From Desulfobulbaceae bacterium (lineage in GTDB: Bacteria; Desulfobacterota; Desulfobulbia; Desulfobulbales; SURF-16): DNA of 64,000 nt. A program made the position numbers and the translations under genes. Below are positions 46,770-56,365 of the stretch, one piece after another (the stretch's first letter is position 1; every line of letters starts with the position of its first letter). The stretch is from the NCBI GenBank assembly GCA_020444175.1, contig JAHLLM010000015.1, positions 44,467 through 108,466 of the forward strand, written 5' to 3'. Under the pieces are notes generated by a model. The model searched no databases. It was not told the DNA's origin and worked only from the letters and a program-made list of their open reading frames with translations.

Positions 46770-47645
46770 ATGGCTGACAAAAAAAAACATACAATCATCA
46801 TGAGCGGGGCAACCGGGTTTGTTGGTTCCCACTTGCGCCAACGCTTTGAAAAAGAGGGCTGGGAGGTCATTGCCGTCGACCGGAAAGCCCTGTCCATGGA
46901 AGCGGATGAACTTGCTGGTAAAATGGCGGGCGGAGACGTTGTTGTTAATCTTGCCGGGGCACCGATTATAAGTCGGTGGAGCAAAGAATACAAGAAAGTG
47001 CTGTATGACAGCAGGATTAAGGTCACTGAAAAGCTCGTCCAGGCCTGTGGTAAAATGGACGCCAAACCCGGTCTCTTTATCTCCACCTCAGCGGTTGGCT
47101 ATTATGCAGATCAGGGAACGCACAGTGAAGGCAATTATGTAAAGGCGGATGGTTTCCTCGGCGACCTGGCCTCTGACTGGGAACAAGCGGCCCTGGGGGC
47201 TGAGGATCTGGGGTTACGGACTGTTATTTTCAGATTCGGCATTGTTATGGGCAAAGACGGCGGAGCCCTGAAAAAGATGCTTCTGCCTTTCAAACTGGGG
47301 CTCGGCGGAACTATCGGCAGCGGCGATCAGGGCTTTTCATGGATACACATTGAAGATCTTATCCGTGCCTATTTCCGGGCAATTAATGATCCTGCCTTTT
47401 CCGGGGTTTATAATCTTACATCACCTGAGCCGACAACAAACCGTGGCCTGACAAAGGCCCTGGGACGAGCTCTTTGCCGTCCAACCCTGCTGCGCGTGCC
47501 TGGATTTGTTCTGCGTCTGCAATTCGGGGAAGGTGCCGGAACCCTTACAGGTGGCCAGAAAGTTCTGCCGGAGAGGCTTCTGCAAAGCGGTTTTGACTTT
47601 GTTTTTAGCGACATTGAAAGTGCTGTCAAGGATTGTGTCTCATGA
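46770..47645 (+). CDS. TIGR01777-type NAD-dependent epimerase
   Basis: A 291-residue short-chain dehydrogenase-like protein with the N-terminal NAD motif GATGFVGSHL and the later blocks FISTSAVGYYADQG, RFGIVMGKDGGALKKML and FSWIHIEDLI. This is the SDR39U1/YfcH family of sugar-nucleotide-like epimerases with unknown substrates. A GGGGAAAG ribosome site precedes the ATG. It converges on the PQQ dehydrogenase gene 29 bases away. Confidence 0.88.
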   Translation: MADKKKHTIIMSGATGFVGSHLRQRFEKEGWEVIAVDRKALSMEADELAGKMAGGDVVVNLAGAPIISRWSKEYKKVLYDSRIKVTEKLVQACGKMDAKPGLFISTSAVGYYADQGTHSEGNYVKADGFLGDLASDWEQAALGAEDLGLRTVIFRFGIVMGKDGGALKKMLLPFKLGLGGTIGSGDQGFSWIHIEDLIRAYFRAINDPAFSGVYNLTSPEPTTNRGLTKALGRALCRPTLLRVPGFVLRLQFGEGAGTLTGGQKVLPERLLQSGFDFVFSDIESAVKDCVS

Positions 47646-47674
47646 TAAAGGACAAGCTGCTTTCGGGAGATTTC

Positions 47675-48823
47675 TTATTTGTCGGCACCTATCGGCTTTA
47701 TTCTTAAAATCCGTCCCGTGTCCGTGGACAGGTAGATCCAGCCTTCAGGGCTTTCAATGAGTGCCCTGATGCGTTCATGCAGATTTCCAAGCAGCCGTTC
47801 CTCATCCACGGCTCTGCCATTTTGGTCCAGCTTAATTCGGTTTAAATGTCTGCCTTTCAATGCGCCTGCAAAAAGATTTCCCTTCCAGCCGGCAAATGCT
47901 TTTCCTGAATACAAAAGAAGGCTTCCCGGAGCAATGGAGGGAATATAGACTTTGACCGGCTGTTCCATACCCTTTTTTTCTGTGCCTTCTCCGACCTGTA
48001 CCGGTCCCCAGTATTCCTTTCCGTAGGAAATAACAGGCCAGCCGTAGTTGCGTCCCGCTCGAATCAGATTGATCTCATCGCCTCCGCGGGGGCCATGTTC
48101 AATAACCCAGAGCCGTTTATTTTCTTCATCATAGACAATACCCTGGGGATTGCGGTGTCCGTAGCTCCATATCTCAGGGAGACTGTTTGTTCGCTCAATA
48201 AAGGGGTTGTCTGGGGGAACACTGCCGTCAAAATTTACGCGCAGAACCGACCCGGCATGGGTTGAAAGGTCCTGTGCATTCGGCCGATAGCCTCGTTCAC
48301 CCACGGTAAAAAAGAGATGCCCTTCATTATCAAAGGCGATACGGCTACCAAAATGGCGACCTGTGTCGGTTGCGGATTTTGTTATGAGAAGATCCTGCCA
48401 GTCAACCAGGGTATTCCCGCGTCGATGGGCTCGCGCCAGTGTCGTGACCCCGCGTCCTTTCCGTCTTTTACTGTATGTAAAATAAATCCAGCCATCTGCC
48501 CTGTAGCCGGGAGGCACGGCAACGTCGAGCAAACCACCCTGACCAGAGGCCATAACCTCCGGTGCGCCTGATATATTTCTTGTTTTTCCGTTTTCAGGAT
48601 CAAGCAGCCTGATGGAGCCATGCCTTTCGGTAACAATAATTTCCGAAGGGCTTAAAAAAGCCATCCCCCATGGCACTCCAAGACTTTCCGTTATCTTCTC
48701 TACCTGAAATGCCATTCCGTCGCTGTGCGCCGTAAGCAGAATTTTGCCACTGCCGCCTAGAGCGGGTCCGGAAGAAATAACGCACAAAAGGCATAACTTA
48801 ATGAGGATGAATATTGCTTTCAT
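47675..48823 (-). CDS. exported PQQ-dependent sugar dehydrogenase-like protein
   Basis: A 382-residue protein with a signal peptide (residues 1-24) and the six-bladed beta-propeller of soluble aldose sugar dehydrogenase (Gdh/YliI family). Typical motifs are GVPWGMAFL, TERHGSIRLL, GQGGLLDVAV, WSYGHRNPQGI and EHGPRGGDEINLI. It would oxidise sugars in the periplasm with PQQ, and electrons may pass to nearby cytochromes. The frame opens at 48895, but the family start is the ATG at 48823. No PQQ biosynthesis genes are visible in the window. Confidence 0.87.
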   Translation of the reverse strand: MKAIFILIKLCLLCVISSGPALGGSGKILLTAHSDGMAFQVEKITESLGVPWGMAFLSPSEIIVTERHGSIRLLDPENGKTRNISGAPEVMASGQGGLLDVAVPPGYRADGWIYFTYSKRRKGRGVTTLARAHRRGNTLVDWQDLLITKSATDTGRHFGSRIAFDNEGHLFFTVGERGYRPNAQDLSTHAGSVLRVNFDGSVPPDNPFIERTNSLPEIWSYGHRNPQGIVYDEENKRLWVIEHGPRGGDEINLIRAGRNYGWPVISYGKEYWGPVQVGEGTEKKGMEQPVKVYIPSIAPGSLLLYSGKAFAGWKGNLFAGALKGRHLNRIKLDQNGRAVDEERLLGNLHERIRALIESPEGWIYLSTDTGRILRIKPIGADK

Positions 48824-48965
48824 AGGGAAATATTGTCCTTGTCTTCGGAAATGTATTTTGTATCGATAACAACATATCATGACTTGGATTACCACTCATC
48901 TACAGCCCGTTCAAATAAATCAAAAAGAAACCGTGGTCTATAGAGATATTTCACAGCACAACAAA

Positions 48966-49028
48966 GACCACGAAGTGCACGAAGATATTTTTGTTTTTTG
49001 CTTTGTGATCTTCGTGCGCTTCGTGGTC
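48966..49028. repeat. 21-bp inverted repeat (one mismatch)
   Basis: GACCACGAAGTGCACGAAGA (48966-48985) and its extension pair with the copy at 49008-49028, with a 21-nt loop. Only the T/C position in the arm differs. The GACCACGAAG pattern is a widespread dispersed repeat; here it makes a strong hairpin with no T run. Confidence 0.65.
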
Positions 49029-49176
49029 ACAAGGCATTCTGCTGACTGCTGCCGGAATTACCACAGGATGTAAATGTTATTTTACCCAGAAAAAGCCTCC
49101 AGCTGCAAAAAAAAATTCCTCCTTGGTTTCCAAACTTGTCACGTAACCGTAACGTAACGCTCTTGGGTATTTTCCT

Positions 49177-49192
49177 GTTACCTTAAGGTAAC
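49177..49192. promoter_or_regulatory. perfect 16-bp palindrome, candidate operator
   Basis: GTTACCTTAAGGTAAC reads the same on both strands and lies 175 bases before the start of the respiratory operon. GTAAC half-sites repeat just upstream (49142-49159). A dimeric regulator could bind here. This is a sequence observation only. Confidence 0.4.
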
Positions 49193-49366
49193 GTCTGCTT
49201 GGTTGGTTTCCCCTTATCCCTTGCCATACAAGGAAAGAACAGTGTGGCATATCCCTTGCATTAAAGTGAAGTGACACGGAAATTCAAGTTGAAAAAGAGG
49301 ACATCCCCGGGGTTGTTTCCCATACATTATTATTGTTTCGCACTCTGGTTGAAATAGGAGGGTTAC

Positions 49367-49891
49367 GTGCACACACCTCATAATGCTCATGTAAAACGTT
49401 TACTGGCGGCTTTGATTATTTTGTTTGTCATCGGTTTTTTTGCCAAGCAGGCCTTTCAACCGAAGTCATTCGGCAAATACGGGCATTACCGTGCTGATGC
49501 CATCATGGAAGAGGCAAACAGGCCAATGCGGCTCATGACCAATCCATCCTGTGTCAAGTGCCATCCATATGAGGCCGGCCACCAGATGACAGGGCTCCAT
49601 AAGACCATATCCTGCGAGTTCTGCCATGGAGCATATGCGGATCACATTAAAGACGGAAAGAAAATCGGTACATTGCCAGTGAAGCGGAATGCTGAGATTA
49701 CAACTCTCTGCCTGCGCTGCCATAACCGGGCCATTGAGGCACGACCGAAACAGGTCATTAAAACCGTTGTTATGCCGGATCATTTGAGAGCGCAGAAAGT
49801 TGATGAAAAGCACTCCTGCAACCAGTGCCATTATGTTCACGCGCCTCTAAAATACATCAACCACAGCAAGAAAATCATGGGTTTAATATAG
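49367..49891 (+). CDS. membrane-anchored tetrahaem cytochrome c
   Basis: A 174-residue protein with an N-terminal anchor (residues 10-29) and four CxxCH sites: CVKCH, CEFCH, CLRCH and CNQCH. It lacks the NapC/NrfH pattern around the first haem, so it is a separate tetrahaem carrier. It starts at GTG with AGGAGG seven bases upstream. The NrfC-like gene follows after 12 bases. It probably passes electrons from the NrfCD quinol module to the octahaem cytochrome. Confidence 0.85.
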   Translation: MHTPHNAHVKRLLAALIILFVIGFFAKQAFQPKSFGKYGHYRADAIMEEANRPMRLMTNPSCVKCHPYEAGHQMTGLHKTISCEFCHGAYADHIKDGKKIGTLPVKRNAEITTLCLRCHNRAIEARPKQVIKTVVMPDHLRAQKVDEKHSCNQCHYVHAPLKYINHSKKIMGLI

Positions 49892-49903
49892 GAGGTTCCA
49901 TTG

Positions 49904-50707
49904 ATGAAGAATTCAACCAAGATATTGGATGAGGACCGCCGGAGCTTCATCAAGAAGGTTCTCAAAGGAACCATTGCCGGTTCTCTACTACTGGTAATTC
50001 CGGCAGGAGGCAATGCCCTGGAGGATATCCCGGCCCAGATTCCCGGAATCAGGGATAAGGAATGGGACATGTCCAAAAAACGATTTGCCTTTATCGTGGA
50101 CATTACCCGCTGTATCGGCTGCGGTTCCTGCTGTGTGGCAGATAAAAGGGAATACAATGTTCCTGATCACAATTATCGTACCTGGGTAGAACGCTATCTC
50201 AAGGATTTTGACGACAACATCTATGTCGATTGCCCCAACGGCGGACTTGACGGTTACCAGAAGCCCAGGGAAGATCTTGATGTACCGATCCGCGATACCT
50301 TTTTCGTGCCCAAACTCTGCAACATGTGCAAGGACGCACCCTGTACCCAGGTTTGTCCTGTGGGGGCAACCTTCACAACACCGGATGGATTCGTCATTGT
50401 TGACAGCAAAAGATGCGTTGGCTGCGGTTACTGTATTCAGGCCTGTCCTTATTCCGTACGTTTTCTTAATCCCGTCACCAAAACCGCTGAAAAATGCACC
50501 TGGTGCTATCACCGGGTACGTAAAGGCATGTTACCGGCCTGTGTCAATGTCTGTCCCACGGGGGCAAGAAAATTCGGCGATTTAAATGACAAGGAATCCG
50601 AGGTCTCCAAGATTTTGAGCGGCCCCGGTGTCATCACTGTTCTGAAAAAGGAAATGGGCACCGATCCCTCACTCTATTACATCGGTGCACGACGAGAGGT
50701 GATATAA
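49904..50707 (+). CDS. NrfC-like periplasmic 4Fe-4S ferredoxin
   Basis: A 267-residue protein with a Tat signal (RRSFIKKV near residue 17). Four cubane sites are seen: CIGCGSCC, CNMCKDAPCTQVCP, CVGCGYCIQACP and CTWCYHRV...ACVNVCP. This is the DmsB/NrfC-type electron-transfer subunit. AGGAGG is six bases before the ATG at 49904. Its stop overlaps the start of the NrfD-like gene (TAATG). Confidence 0.9.
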   Translation: MKNSTKILDEDRRSFIKKVLKGTIAGSLLLVIPAGGNALEDIPAQIPGIRDKEWDMSKKRFAFIVDITRCIGCGSCCVADKREYNVPDHNYRTWVERYLKDFDDNIYVDCPNGGLDGYQKPREDLDVPIRDTFFVPKLCNMCKDAPCTQVCPVGATFTTPDGFVIVDSKRCVGCGYCIQACPYSVRFLNPVTKTAEKCTWCYHRVRKGMLPACVNVCPTGARKFGDLNDKESEVSKILSGPGVITVLKKEMGTDPSLYYIGARREVI

Positions 50708-51888
50708 TGAGCGCTGCCCACGATACGGTCGCATCACTGGCCAATTACGTCTTCCCCAATGATCTCCATGTCCACTGGAGCCTGATGATCGTTCTCTATC
50801 CATACATCACAGGCATTGTGGCCGGAGCTTTTATTGTTTCCTCCCTGTACCATGTATTCGGAGTCAAACAGCTCAAGCCCATTGCCCGGTTTTCACTGCT
50901 CTTTGCCCTGGCCTTCCTGGCCTGTGCAACCTTTCCGCTGCTCAACCATCTGGGGCATCCGGAAAGAAATATGAATATGATGCTCACTCCGAGCCCCACC
51001 TCAGCCATGGCTGGTTTCGGATATATTTATTCTCTGTACGGCATGCTGCTTATTCTGGAGATTTTATTCATCTACCGGCCTACCATGGTGGCGCTCAAGG
51101 CAAAAAGCAGCGGATTCATGCGCGGGCTCTATACCATACTGACCTTTGGCAGCGACAATGTGGGGCCGAAGTCGCTTGCCCTTGACCACAAGATCATTTC
51201 CTTCCTGGCAGCCATCGGCATCCCCATGGCCTGTGTCCTGCACGGATATGTCGGCTTTATTTTCGGCGGCATTAAGGCCAATCCGCTCTGGTCAACGCCG
51301 CTCATGCCCGTCATCTTTCTGCTTTCCGCCTGTGTCTCAGGCATCTCAGGCATTATCCTGGCCTATATCATTATCAAGACCTTTAAAAAGGAACCCATTG
51401 ACTTTGAGTGTGTGCAGACCTGTCTTAATTATCTGGCCGGTTTTTTTATCATCGATTTTGTCTTTGAAATGCTGGAGATATTTTCCCACGGCTATCTGCG
51501 TACCGAACACTGGCACATGGTTGACGGTCTGCTGTGGGGCAATCTTTACAACACCTTCTGGGTGGGACAGGTTTACATGTTCTCCGTCATCCCCATGTTC
51601 CTGCTGGGCTGGGTTTGCCTGACCCGAGTGCATGACCAGGTCCTGAAAGTGGTAGCCTCAGTTATCTCAGTACTGCTTTTGCTGCAGGTTATTTTCATGC
51701 GCTGGAATGTTGTTATCGGCGGACAGCTCATGTCCAAAAGCGGTCGAGGCTATACGGATTTCATCCCGCAATGGTTTGAAAAGGAAGGCATTCTTGTAGC
51801 TCTCATCATCATGATCTGCCCTTTGATCATACTCTACATCTTAAGTAAAATTTTCCCCTTCTGGCTTGAAGGAGAGAAAACAGCATAG
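50707..51888 (+). CDS. NrfD-type quinol dehydrogenase membrane subunit
   Basis: A 393-residue membrane protein with about ten helices, matching the NrfD/PsrC family that oxidises menaquinol and passes electrons to a ferredoxin subunit. Helix HPERNMNMMLTP and GFGYIYSLYGMLLILEI-type segments (GFGYIYSLYGMLL) mark the family. It overlaps the NrfC-like stop by one base, and the octahaem gene follows about 200 bases later. The pair feeds the tetrahaem and octahaem cytochromes. Confidence 0.88.
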   Translation: MSAAHDTVASLANYVFPNDLHVHWSLMIVLYPYITGIVAGAFIVSSLYHVFGVKQLKPIARFSLLFALAFLACATFPLLNHLGHPERNMNMMLTPSPTSAMAGFGYIYSLYGMLLILEILFIYRPTMVALKAKSSGFMRGLYTILTFGSDNVGPKSLALDHKIISFLAAIGIPMACVLHGYVGFIFGGIKANPLWSTPLMPVIFLLSACVSGISGIILAYIIIKTFKKEPIDFECVQTCLNYLAGFFIIDFVFEMLEIFSHGYLRTEHWHMVDGLLWGNLYNTFWVGQVYMFSVIPMFLLGWVCLTRVHDQVLKVVASVISVLLLLQVIFMRWNVVIGGQLMSKSGRGYTDFIPQWFEKEGILVALIIMICPLIILYILSKIFPFWLEGEKTA

Positions 51889-52094
51889 AAAAGGCGGGCT
51901 TGTACTGCTCGTTAACCAGGTATTTACGATGTCTTTTAAACAAAGGAGGTGAAACACAATTTCATCAAGTTGCCGGCAATAATTCAAGCGGGGCTGATGT
52001 GGTACTGCAACAAATGGACAGCAGTACCTCCGACTCTGGAAAACAGGCCTCTCACCAACGTTCGAGTGAAGAAGTAAAAGGAGGAACAAACAAA

Positions 52095-53696
52095 ATGAAA
52101 GCACGTTTTTCTCAAATAGCACTAGGTGCGCTTATTCTGGGAGCTTTCACAACTGGGACAGCATTCGGCCTGACGAAAGAGTCCTTTGATGTGAAAAGCG
52201 AAAAAAACAAAGAAATGAACAAAAAATGTATCACCTGCCATCTTAAGGAAAACAAGTCTCTAGTCCTTATGTGGGAAAATTCGGCCCATGCGGCGGCCAA
52301 GGAAGGACAGGTAGCCTGTTACACCTGTCATGCCGCCTACAAGGATGACGATCTGGCCTATGAGCATGAAGGTGCCATCATAAAAACCATCCTGACACCA
52401 AACGACTGTAAACAGTGTCACGAACCTGAAGTAAAACAGATGATGAATTCCCACCATGCCACAGCGGGCGAGATCATGGCCTCCCTTGACAACATGCTGG
52501 CAGAAGTCATCGGCGGTTCACCGACCAACAAGGGTAACATGAACAGCGGCTGCTGGCAGTGCCATGGATCCGTTGTCACCCTGATGCGTGATGAAGACGG
52601 CAAAACCATGCGCTCCAAAACAGGCGCACCAATGATGGATGAAAATACCTGGCCTAACAGCGGTATCGGCCGCATTAACCCTGACGGAACCAAGGGCTCC
52701 TGTAATGGCTGCCATTCACGTCACTCCTTCCAGGCCAGCCGGGCAAGGCAGCCTGAAAACTGCGGCAAATGTCACCTCGGTCCCGACCATCCGCAAAAAG
52801 AGGTTTATGAAGAGTCCAAACACGGTATTGCCTATCGCTCCGTACAGAAAGAGGGCGGTGTTGAATCCATGTCCATTTACAAGGACGGCAAGTGGGTTCT
52901 GGGCGACGACTACTTCCAGGCTCCGACCTGTTCGACCTGTCATATGGGTGCTTTTGTAAAACTTGACGGCTCCGTCGCGCCCAATACTCATAATGTGGGA
53001 GATCGCATCTCCTGGACCCTTCGTCCGCCAGTTTCACAAAAATTGAACCGGGTTACCTTCACAGACGGCACAGTGACGGACATTCCCGGTGACACCCCGC
53101 CCCGACCAGGTCAGACAGCCAAGTATAAAACCTATGTCAAGGCGGAAGAGCCCGGCAAACTGAAAAAAGTTATTGCCGATAAAAAGATAGAATCCGTCTT
53201 GAGCTGGAAGCAGAGACGGGCCAACATGCAGGAAGTATGTAAATCCTGCCATGGGATCAATCATATCAAGGGCTTCTACAAACAATTTGACGATGTGGTG
53301 AACCTGTACAACGATAAATTTGCCAAGCCCGGTGTTGCTATCGTCAATGAGTTGAAGAAGGATGGTATCTGGGAAAATTCAGGGTTCCAGCATAACCTGG
53401 GCTACACCTGGTTTGAGATCTGGCATCATGAAGGGCGCCGGGCTCGACACGGTGCTGCTATGCAGGCTCCTGACTATACCCATTGGCATGGACTGTATGA
53501 AGTGGCGCATCACTTCTATCAGGAATTCCTGCCCGAGGTTCAGGAACTTGCCGACCATGCAGGACAGGGTCCGAAGTACAAGGAGATGATTGCCGATCTG
53601 CTTGCCAAACCTGAACACATCTGGATTCGTACCGGCGGCAGCGCAGAAACAATGAAACTGATCAACGAAGAACAACGTATGCGCTACAAACAATAA
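52095..53696 (+). CDS. octahaem hydroxylamine-oxidoreductase-like cytochrome c
   Basis: A 533-residue exported protein (signal peptide about 1-25) with eight CxxCH sites: CITCH, CYTCH, CKQCH, CWQCH, CNGCH, CGKCH, CSTCH and CKSCH. The distal block HGAAMQAPDYTHWHGLYEVA and FKQFDDVV-type region match the HAO family (multihaem_cyt). The family oxidises hydroxylamine or, in reverse-type members, reduces nitrite or hydroxylamine to ammonium. Whether the crosslinking Tyr of HAO is kept needs alignment. With NrfCD upstream the reductive direction is more likely. AAGGAGG lies ten bases before the ATG. Confidence 0.87.
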   Translation: MKARFSQIALGALILGAFTTGTAFGLTKESFDVKSEKNKEMNKKCITCHLKENKSLVLMWENSAHAAAKEGQVACYTCHAAYKDDDLAYEHEGAIIKTILTPNDCKQCHEPEVKQMMNSHHATAGEIMASLDNMLAEVIGGSPTNKGNMNSGCWQCHGSVVTLMRDEDGKTMRSKTGAPMMDENTWPNSGIGRINPDGTKGSCNGCHSRHSFQASRARQPENCGKCHLGPDHPQKEVYEESKHGIAYRSVQKEGGVESMSIYKDGKWVLGDDYFQAPTCSTCHMGAFVKLDGSVAPNTHNVGDRISWTLRPPVSQKLNRVTFTDGTVTDIPGDTPPRPGQTAKYKTYVKAEEPGKLKKVIADKKIESVLSWKQRRANMQEVCKSCHGINHIKGFYKQFDDVVNLYNDKFAKPGVAIVNELKKDGIWENSGFQHNLGYTWFEIWHHEGRRARHGAAMQAPDYTHWHGLYEVAHHFYQEFLPEVQELADHAGQGPKYKEMIADLLAKPEHIWIRTGGSAETMKLINEEQRMRYKQ

Positions 53697-53723
53697 AATA
53701 ATGTAAGTTGATCCGGAATAATG

Positions 53724-53765
53724 CTTCTCTCCGGATTCCTGCAAAGAAACAGGACCGGAGAGAAG
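53724..53765 (+). promoter_or_regulatory. intercistronic hairpin
   Basis: CTTCTCTCCGG at 53724-53734 pairs perfectly with CCGGAGAGAAG at 53755-53765, with an inner TCCTG/CAGGA pair. There is no following T run. It lies between the octahaem gene and the following gene. It may stabilise the upstream mRNA or tune expression of the downstream gene. Confidence 0.6.
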
Positions 53766-53808
53766 GTGTTCCAATGGTATCAATTTACCAAATTTTTTGA
53801 GGAATCAG

Positions 53809-54396
53809 ATGAAACATCTTACTCTACTCTTTGTCGCTTTTGTCTTTTTCAGCACTTCGGCTTCAGCCGAAGCCCTGGCATCGCTTATCAGTCAGATTGA
53901 GCAGCTGCAGATTACCAGGCAGGGATATACCCTGGGAGCAGTACTTACAGATGCGCAGAAAAAAATCGCTTCAGAGCATAAGGTTCAAGCGGCGAGTCCA
54001 GGTACCATGAAGTTTAAGGATGGTAACCTTTTTGTGGTAACCGATGAAAAGAGCGACCGCGTCATCGTACTCTACGAACATCACGATGCCGCAACGCGCA
54101 AAGAAGTTCAGGAAATGGTTGGAGACCTGTTCTTTGTTTTTGACTCGCCGACCGTCATGGCCCATAACCGAACAATTTACTGGGCATACGGGGAAGACGG
54201 CAAAATAAGTGAAGAACAATTTGAAGAGGCAAAAAAAGATGCCTCCGCCTTCAAGGTACTTGCCACGGTCAAGCTTGACAGCACCTTGCCCATCACAACC
54301 AGCGACAAGGAAGAAAAACCTGAAAGCAGCGATAAGCCTCCCTATGTGTATTACATCATTTCATCGGAAGCCGTTTTAAAGGCCTTGAATTTATAA
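53809..54396 (+). CDS. periplasmic protein of unknown function
   Basis: A 195-residue exported protein (signal peptide MKHLTLLFVAFVFFSTSASA). The mature part has the patterns GYTLGAVLTDAQKKIAS, KSDRVIVLYEHHDAATRKEV and TIYWAYGEDGKISEEQFEEA. It has no haem or Fe-S motif. It follows the octahaem gene on the same strand with a hairpin between, so a support role is inferred. GAGG before the ATG at 53809 sets the start over TTG 53797. Confidence 0.7.
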   Translation: MKHLTLLFVAFVFFSTSASAEALASLISQIEQLQITRQGYTLGAVLTDAQKKIASEHKVQAASPGTMKFKDGNLFVVTDEKSDRVIVLYEHHDAATRKEVQEMVGDLFFVFDSPTVMAHNRTIYWAYGEDGKISEEQFEEAKKDASAFKVLATVKLDSTLPITTSDKEEKPESSDKPPYVYYIISSEAVLKALNL

Positions 54397-54535
54397 AGAC
54401 AAAACAGAATTCCCTTGCCGGGTTCTGGAGGGTTGGCTGCGAGGTCTTTGCCGGCAGGCAAGGTGCCGACCGTCGCAGGACCTGCACTATAGCTCTCCTG
54501 CGGCAGGATGGCAAACAGCAAATTGAGTTCTCGTT

Positions 54536-56008
54536 TCAGCGGTATTTTTCCTGCAGATACTCCTTGAAATAGGCGGAATTCAGTTTTTCGCCGGTAACCT
54601 TCTGCAAGAGGACACTGGGTGGATAGACGCTGCCGTGCCGGTAGATTTGTTCAGTGAGCCATAATCTTATTTTCTGCAGATTGCCTGAGCGGATCGTACT
54701 TTCGGCATGGGCGTCGTAACGGCGATAAGCCGCCCAGATCTGAGCCGAAGCCAGGTTGCCGATGGAATAGGTGGGGAAATAACCGAAACTGCCGTGCGAC
54801 CAGTGAATATCCTGCAGCACTCCGTTGGCATCGGAGTCAACATCCACCCCGAGATAGTCCTTATACTTTTCATTCCAGACACGTGGCAGATCTTTTACAT
54901 TGAGTAGATCCCGGAATAGGTCGCGCTCAATTTCAAAACGGATGAGGACGTGGAGATTGTAGGTTACCTCGTCCGCCTCAACACGAATCATACCCGGTTG
55001 CACAACATTGATGGCCTTCAGGAAATCACTAACCAGCATGTTCTTGAATTGTTCAGGGAAAGCTTTCTGCAGTTTTGGGTAGAAGTTTTCCCAGAACGGC
55101 AGACTGCGGCCGATAATGTTTTCCCACAGCCGGGACTGGGATTCATGGATTCCCAGTGATATGCCTGTATCAAGATGGCTGCGGGCGATTTTCTCATCAA
55201 TACCCTGTTCATACAGGGCGTGGCCGCCCTCATGAAGCGCGCTGAAAATAAATTCAACACTATCTTCTTTATAGCGGTTGGTAACCCGCCTGTCGTGATG
55301 ACCCAGGGAGGTTGTAAACGGATGGGTCGACTTGTCTTGCCTGCCGCGTTCAAAGTCAAAACCTATTTGGGCAAGAACTTGATCTGCAAACTCCTGTTGC
55401 ACGGCAAGGTCAAAGGGGGGGGTGACAGTTAATCCTTTGTCGGATTTCTGTCCGGCATGGTTGACCATTGCAATCAGCGGTTCGCGCAAATCGGCAAACA
55501 TGGCGTCAACGGTTGCCGTTGTCAGACCCTCTTCATGGAGATCAAGCAGCGCATCATAGGGTTCTTTTTCATAGCCCAAATAGTCGGCTTTTTGCAGACA
55601 CATGGACACGACTTTCTGCAACACAGGGGCAAACAATGAAAAGTTCGCTTTCTGTCGCGCTTCAATCCAGGTCTGCAGGGCCTGTGAGGTGAGTTTGGAA
55701 TAATCGGTGACAAACTCCTCGGGAAGCTTGGTATTTTCATCATAGCTGCGTCGCATGACCCGTACCAAGCCTTGATCCTCATCGGAAAACTCGTCTAACT
55801 TCTCCTCCGCCTCCTGCAGCAGTTCGCCTATTTGCGGCGCAATCTCTTTTCTGTGAATGATGCCGCTTAGGGTGGCAAACTGACTGGCCCGCATTTTTGC
55901 GGCCCGGGCGGGAATCATGACCTCTTGGTCCCACTGCAGCAGGGACATGATGTTTTTCAAGTCGTTTATCTGCGCTGACTCTTTTTTTAAGCTGCTGATC
56001 ACTTCCAT
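54536..56008 (-). CDS. carboxypeptidase M32 (thermostable carboxypeptidase 1-like)
   Basis: A 490-residue metallocarboxypeptidase. The active-site motif is HEGGHALYEQG (HExxH form HEGGH), with the third ligand Glu in HESQSRLWENIIGRS. The remainder shows family blocks MSLLQWDQEVMIPA at the start and NLHVLIRFEIERDLF. It removes C-terminal residues from peptides in the cytoplasm. It faces the respiratory operon tail-to-tail. It is the usual length for the family. Confidence 0.9.
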   Translation of the reverse strand: MEVISSLKKESAQINDLKNIMSLLQWDQEVMIPARAAKMRASQFATLSGIIHRKEIAPQIGELLQEAEEKLDEFSDEDQGLVRVMRRSYDENTKLPEEFVTDYSKLTSQALQTWIEARQKANFSLFAPVLQKVVSMCLQKADYLGYEKEPYDALLDLHEEGLTTATVDAMFADLREPLIAMVNHAGQKSDKGLTVTPPFDLAVQQEFADQVLAQIGFDFERGRQDKSTHPFTTSLGHHDRRVTNRYKEDSVEFIFSALHEGGHALYEQGIDEKIARSHLDTGISLGIHESQSRLWENIIGRSLPFWENFYPKLQKAFPEQFKNMLVSDFLKAINVVQPGMIRVEADEVTYNLHVLIRFEIERDLFRDLLNVKDLPRVWNEKYKDYLGVDVDSDANGVLQDIHWSHGSFGYFPTYSIGNLASAQIWAAYRRYDAHAESTIRSGNLQKIRLWLTEQIYRHGSVYPPSVLLQKVTGEKLNSAYFKEYLQEKYR

Positions 56009-56365
56009 GGATTTTTACCTTTACATATTTTTAGAGCATCTTTTTGCTGTCTGTTTTTGCTGGGAACGATTATTGCTAGATATAACCCACAAGACAGCTG
56101 ATTAACAGAATTATGAAGAAGAGTTTATGGTGAATACATGAAAATAACAATAAAAAGTGTTTTTGGAGCTCTATGCCAGCCTATTCACTTAAGTTGAGTC
56201 TGAAAAGCAGGATATGTCGCGAAATGCCAACAGTGCAATGTTTGACACGTCGCGTTTAATATGGAGCGATACGTTTATCCTGAAGAGTGACGGTCTGGGG
56301 TGAAGTTCATCCCTATTTTTTTCTCGTTATAACAATTTGTTGAGTGTGTGTGGAGAGGAGGTTGA
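56009..56365. other. 357-base intergenic region, no gene seen
   Basis: This lies upstream of the carboxypeptidase start (minus) and leads to the broken dockerin gene (plus). A GGAGAGGAGG at 56352-56361 is a good ribosome site, but the ATG after it is followed at once by TGA. No other feature was recognised. Confidence 0.5.

Larger units (their letters stand above)
48824..49366. other. 543-base intergenic region upstream of the respiratory operon
   Basis: This lies between a minus-strand and a plus-strand gene. Besides the hairpin at 48966-49028 and the palindrome at 49177-49192 it contains CGTAACCGTAACGTAACG near 49142-49159, a set of ACG/GTAAC repeats. No gene was found. It should carry the operon promoter. 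Confidence 0.5.

Noticed and set aside
53724..53765. The 11-bp hairpin as a terminator ending the octahaem transcript
   Set aside because: No T run follows; read as an intercistronic stem instead.
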